64,000 bases of DNA from Sabellastarte sp. h YS-2021 (lineage: Eukaryota; Annelida; Polychaeta; Sabellida; Sabellidae): positions 85,402,706 to 85,466,705 of the forward strand of contig OZ024934.1 in assembly GCA_964017235.1 (NCBI GenBank), in the 5' to 3' direction. The notes beneath the pieces are model-generated. The model made no database searches and had not been told where the DNA came from. It was given only the letters and a program-made list of their open reading frames with translations. Made by a program: the position numbers and the translations under genes. This document shows positions 61,500 to 64,000 of this stretch, one piece after another. Position 1 is the stretch's first letter; the number at the start of each line of letters is the position of its first letter.

Positions 61500-64000
61500 G
61501 CCTTTTTTCCTCCGAAACTAAGTCAAATATTGAGATGTAATGCTGGAATTTGGGCAGGACATTAGGTGGGTGCCACTAGTGATTATGGGTATGATTTCAA
61601 ACTTACATCCATTTGGGAAACTCATGTTACCACCTGTGAGGGCTCCGACACCCAAGTACCCGGTGCGCTTTTTTTCCTCCATAACTAAGTCAAATATTTT
61701 AGATGTAGTGCTGGAATTTGGGCAGGACATTAGGTGGGTGGCACTAGTAATTATGGGAATCATTTCAAACTTACATCCAGGTGGGAAACTCATGTTACCA
61801 CCTATGAGGGCTCCGACACCCAAGTACCCGGTGCGCCTTTTTTCCTCCGAAACTAAGTCAAATATTTTAGATGTAATGCTGGTATTTGGGCAGGACATTA
61901 GGTGTGTCTCACTAGTAATTATGGGAATCATTTCAAACTTACATCCAGGTGGGAAACTCATGTTACCACCTATGAGGGCTCCGACAGCCAAGTACCCGGT
62001 GCGCCTTTTTTCCTCCATAACTAAGTCAAATATTTTAGATGTAATGCTGGAATTTGGGCAGGACATTAGGTGGGTGTCACTAGTAATTATGGGAATCATT
62101 TCAAACTTACATCCAGGTGGGAAACTCATGTTACCACCTATGAGGGCTCCGACACCCAAGTACCCGGTGCGCTTTTTTCCTCCATAACTAAGTCAAATAT
62201 TGAGATGTAATGCTGGAATTTGGGCAGCACATTAGGTGGGTGGCACTAGTGATTATGGGTATGATGTCAAACTTACATCCAGGTGGGAAACTCATGTTAC
62301 CACCTGTGAGGGCTCCGACATCCAAGTACCCGGTTCGCCTTTTTTCCTCCATAACTAAGTCAAATATTTTAGATGTAATGCTGGAATTTGGGCAGGACAT
62401 TAGGTGGGTGGCACTAGTAATTATGGGAATCATTTCAAACTTACATCCAGATGGGAAACCTATGTTACCACCTATGAGGGCTCTGACACCCAAGTACCCG
62501 GTGCCCCTTTTTTCCTCCGAAACTAAGTCAAATATTGAGATGTAATGCTGGAATTTGGGCAGGACATTAGGTGGGTGACACTAGTGATGATGGGTATGAT
62601 TTCAAACTTACATCCAGGTGGGAAACTCATGTTACCACCTATGAGGGCTCCGACACCCAAGTAACCGGTGCGCCTTTTTTCCTCCATAACTAAGTCAAAT
62701 ATTGAGATGTAATACTGGAATTTGGGCAGGACATTAGGTGGGTGTCACTAGTAATTATCAGAATCATTTCAAATTTACATCCAGATGGGAAACTTATGTT
62801 ACCACCTATGAGGGCTCTGACACCCAAGTACCCGGTGAGCCTTTTTTCCTCCGAAACTAAGTCAAATATTGAGATGTAATGCTGGAATTTGGGCAACACA
62901 TTAGGTGGGTGGCACTAGTGATTATGGGTATGATTTCAAACTTACATCCAGGTGGGAAACTCATGTTACCACCTGTGAGGGCTCCGACACCCAAGTACCC
63001 GGTGCGCCTTTTTTCCTCCATAACTAAGTCAAATATTGAGATGTAATGCTGGAATTTGGGCAGGACATTAGGTGGGTGGCACTAGTAATTATGGGAATCA
63101 TTTCAAACTTACATCCAGATGGGAAACTCATGTTACCACCTATGAGGGTTCTGACACCCAAGTACCCGGTGCGCCTTTTTTCCTCCGAAACGAAGTCAAA
63201 TATTGAGATGTAATGCTGGTATTTGGGCAGGACATTAGGTGGGTGTCACTAGTAATTATGGGAATCATTTCAAACTTACATCCAGGTGGGAAACTCATGT
63301 TACCACCTATGAGGGCTCCGACAGCCAAGTACCCAGTGCGCCTTTTTTCCTCCATAACTAAGTCAAATATTTTAGATGTAATTCTGGAATTTGGGCAGGA
63401 CATTAGGTGGGTGGCACTAGTAATTATGGGAATCATTTCAAACTTACATCCAGGTGGGAAACTCATGTTACCACCTATGAGGGCTCCGACACCCAAGTAC
63501 CCGGTGCGCCTTTTTTCCTCCGAAACTAAGTCAAATATTTTAGATGTAATGCTGGAATTTGGGCAGGACATTAGGTGGGTGTCACTAGTAATTATGGGAA
63601 TCATTAAAAACTTACATCCAGGTGGGAAACTCATATTACCACCTATGAGGGCTCCGACAGCCAAGTACCCGGTGCGCCTTTTTTCCTCCATAACTAAGTC
63701 AAATATTTTAGATGTAATGCTGGAATTTGGGCAGGACATTAGGTGGGTGTCACTAGTAATTATGGGAATCATTTCAAACTTACATCCAGGTGGGAAACTC
63801 ATGTTACCACCTATGAGGGCTCCGACACCCAAGTACCCGGTGCGCCTTTTTTCCTCCGAAACTAAGTCAAATATTTTAGATGTAATGCTGGAATTTGGGC
63901 AGGACATTAGGTCGGTGTCACTAGTAATTATGGGAATCATTTCAAACTTACATCCAGGTGGGAAACTCATGTTACCACCTATGAGGGCTCCGACAGCCAA
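61500..64000. repeat. Diversified right end of array, rich in 168-bp monomers
   Basis: Runs of monomers carry ATATTTTAGATG instead of ATATTGAGATG, making them 168 bp: landmarks at 61533, 61701, 61869 and 62037, and at 63206, 63374, 63542, 63710 and 63878, are all 168 bp apart. New private variants (GGTATTTGGGC, GGGTGTCACTAG, CCGACAGCCAAG, CAACACATTAGG, CATTAAAAACTTAC) are frequent and no multi-kilobase register was found. Because 168 is a multiple of three, both strands stay open here (about 215 codons on + at 61540-62187, about 213 on - at 61518-62159, and over 286 on - from 64000 to 63140). Confidence 0.8.

Larger units (their letters stand above)
36300..61500. repeat. Right satellite domain, second monomer set
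   Basis: From about 36.3 kb the divergent left-domain types (TTATTTGGG, TGGACAGGATATT, GATGAGATG, CCATGTGGG) disappear. Monomers become closer to one consensus, with new markers: CACTACTGATTATGG, GGCTTTAGTAATTATCGG, ATCGAGATGTGATG, GATGTAAAGCTGG, GTACGCGGTGC, GTGCGTC and CTGGTGCGGC. These markers recur in fixed order. CTGGTGCGGC, for example, follows one or two monomers after GTGCGTC each time (near 38.6, 44.9, 48.5 and 54.8 kb). Confidence 0.85.
13646..64000. repeat. 167-bp satellite DNA array, about 300 monomers, open at right edge
   Basis: Head-to-tail monomers follow each other without interruption for about 50.4 kb. The AGATGT landmark falls at 16585, 16753, 16920 and 17087 (spacings 168, 167, 167), which gives the unit. 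Nearly invariant blocks are TAAGTCAAAT, GATGTAATGCTGGAATTT, GGGAAACTCATGTTACCA and CCCAAGTAC. Variation concentrates at GTAATTATGGGAATCA versus GTGATTATGGGTATGA, CCAGGTGGG versus CCAAATGGG/CCATGTGGG/CCAGATGGG, CTCCGACA versus CTCTGACA, and the trinucleotide after CCTCC (ATA, AAA, GAA, TGT). A potential stem AGGTGG...CCACCT (for example 16663-16668 with 16682-16687, with inner AAC/GTT) lies in each consensus monomer. The first monomers (13646-13913) are the most divergent. I saw no transposon, gene or non-satellite spacer inside. The sequence is not assigned to a named satellite family. Confidence 0.97.

Noticed and set aside
13646-64000. CRISPR-like array of regular repeats
   Set aside because: There are no unique spacers between conserved repeats; the whole 167-bp unit is repeated, and the context is eukaryotic.
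13646-64000. CENP-B box in the satellite monomer
   Set aside because: The TTTCGGCATGAC variant was checked against the TTCG....A..CGGG pattern and does not fit; the common monomer lacks TTCG altogether.

Overview
This is eukaryotic, gene-poor, repeat-dominated DNA. I see no bacterial or phage gene organisation, no intact protein-coding gene, and no rRNA or tRNA that I can support. The best guess is a lophotrochozoan invertebrate, probably a bivalve mollusc. The guess rests on three things: remnants of DIRS-type (tyrosine-recombinase) retrotransposons; a short stretch resembling the conserved 3' tail of molluscan SINEs; and composite elements with internal ~150-170 bp tandem cores and a GC-rich terminal hairpin, a layout known for bivalve 'pearl'/Helitron-like non-autonomous elements. 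The species cannot be named from the sequence alone.

Layout. 1-4480: two decayed DIRS-like retrotransposon fragments in the same (minus) orientation. One is a gag pseudogene (2196 down to about 186). Upstream of it in the same orientation is a second, internally deleted element that reads gag-end/linker, RT, RNase H, tyrosine recombinase (about 4480 down to 2521). Its recombinase is cut by a small SINE-tail-like insertion and then stops abruptly where the leader of the gag copy begins. 4480-5900: AT-rich DNA with short tandem duplications (69 bp x3, 139 bp x2). 5923-9880: linked tandem-repeat families (about 160 bp x4, 169 bp x10, 157 bp x2, 152 bp x3.5, 158 bp x2) forming one or two composite non-autonomous elements, each ending in a GC-rich hairpin. 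9886-13645: mostly unassigned DNA with a strong G-quadruplex motif on the minus strand and a 232-bp tandem duplication.

13646-64000: a single uninterrupted satellite array, about 50.4 kb and about 300 head-to-tail monomers of 167 bp (a subset 168 bp), running off the right edge. The monomers form higher-order repeats (HORs). The left domain (to about 36.3 kb) has an ordered alphabet of about 13 monomer types, with a near-identical 3,007-bp (18-mer) duplication and a 5,682-bp (34-mer) macro-repeat. The right domain (36.3-61.5 kb) uses a different monomer set with 3,508-bp, about 6.2-6.35-kb and 9,856-bp displacements. The last 2.5 kb is more diverse and enriched in 168-bp monomers, which happen to keep both strands open for translation. 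I saw no transposon inside the array.

There is no gene pathway to describe. The main biology is satellite homogenisation and HOR formation next to a transposon- and tandem-repeat-rich flank, compatible with pericentromeric or heterochromatic DNA. That placement is inference. All period lengths were obtained by comparing positions of shared landmarks by eye, so block boundaries are approximate to within about a monomer.
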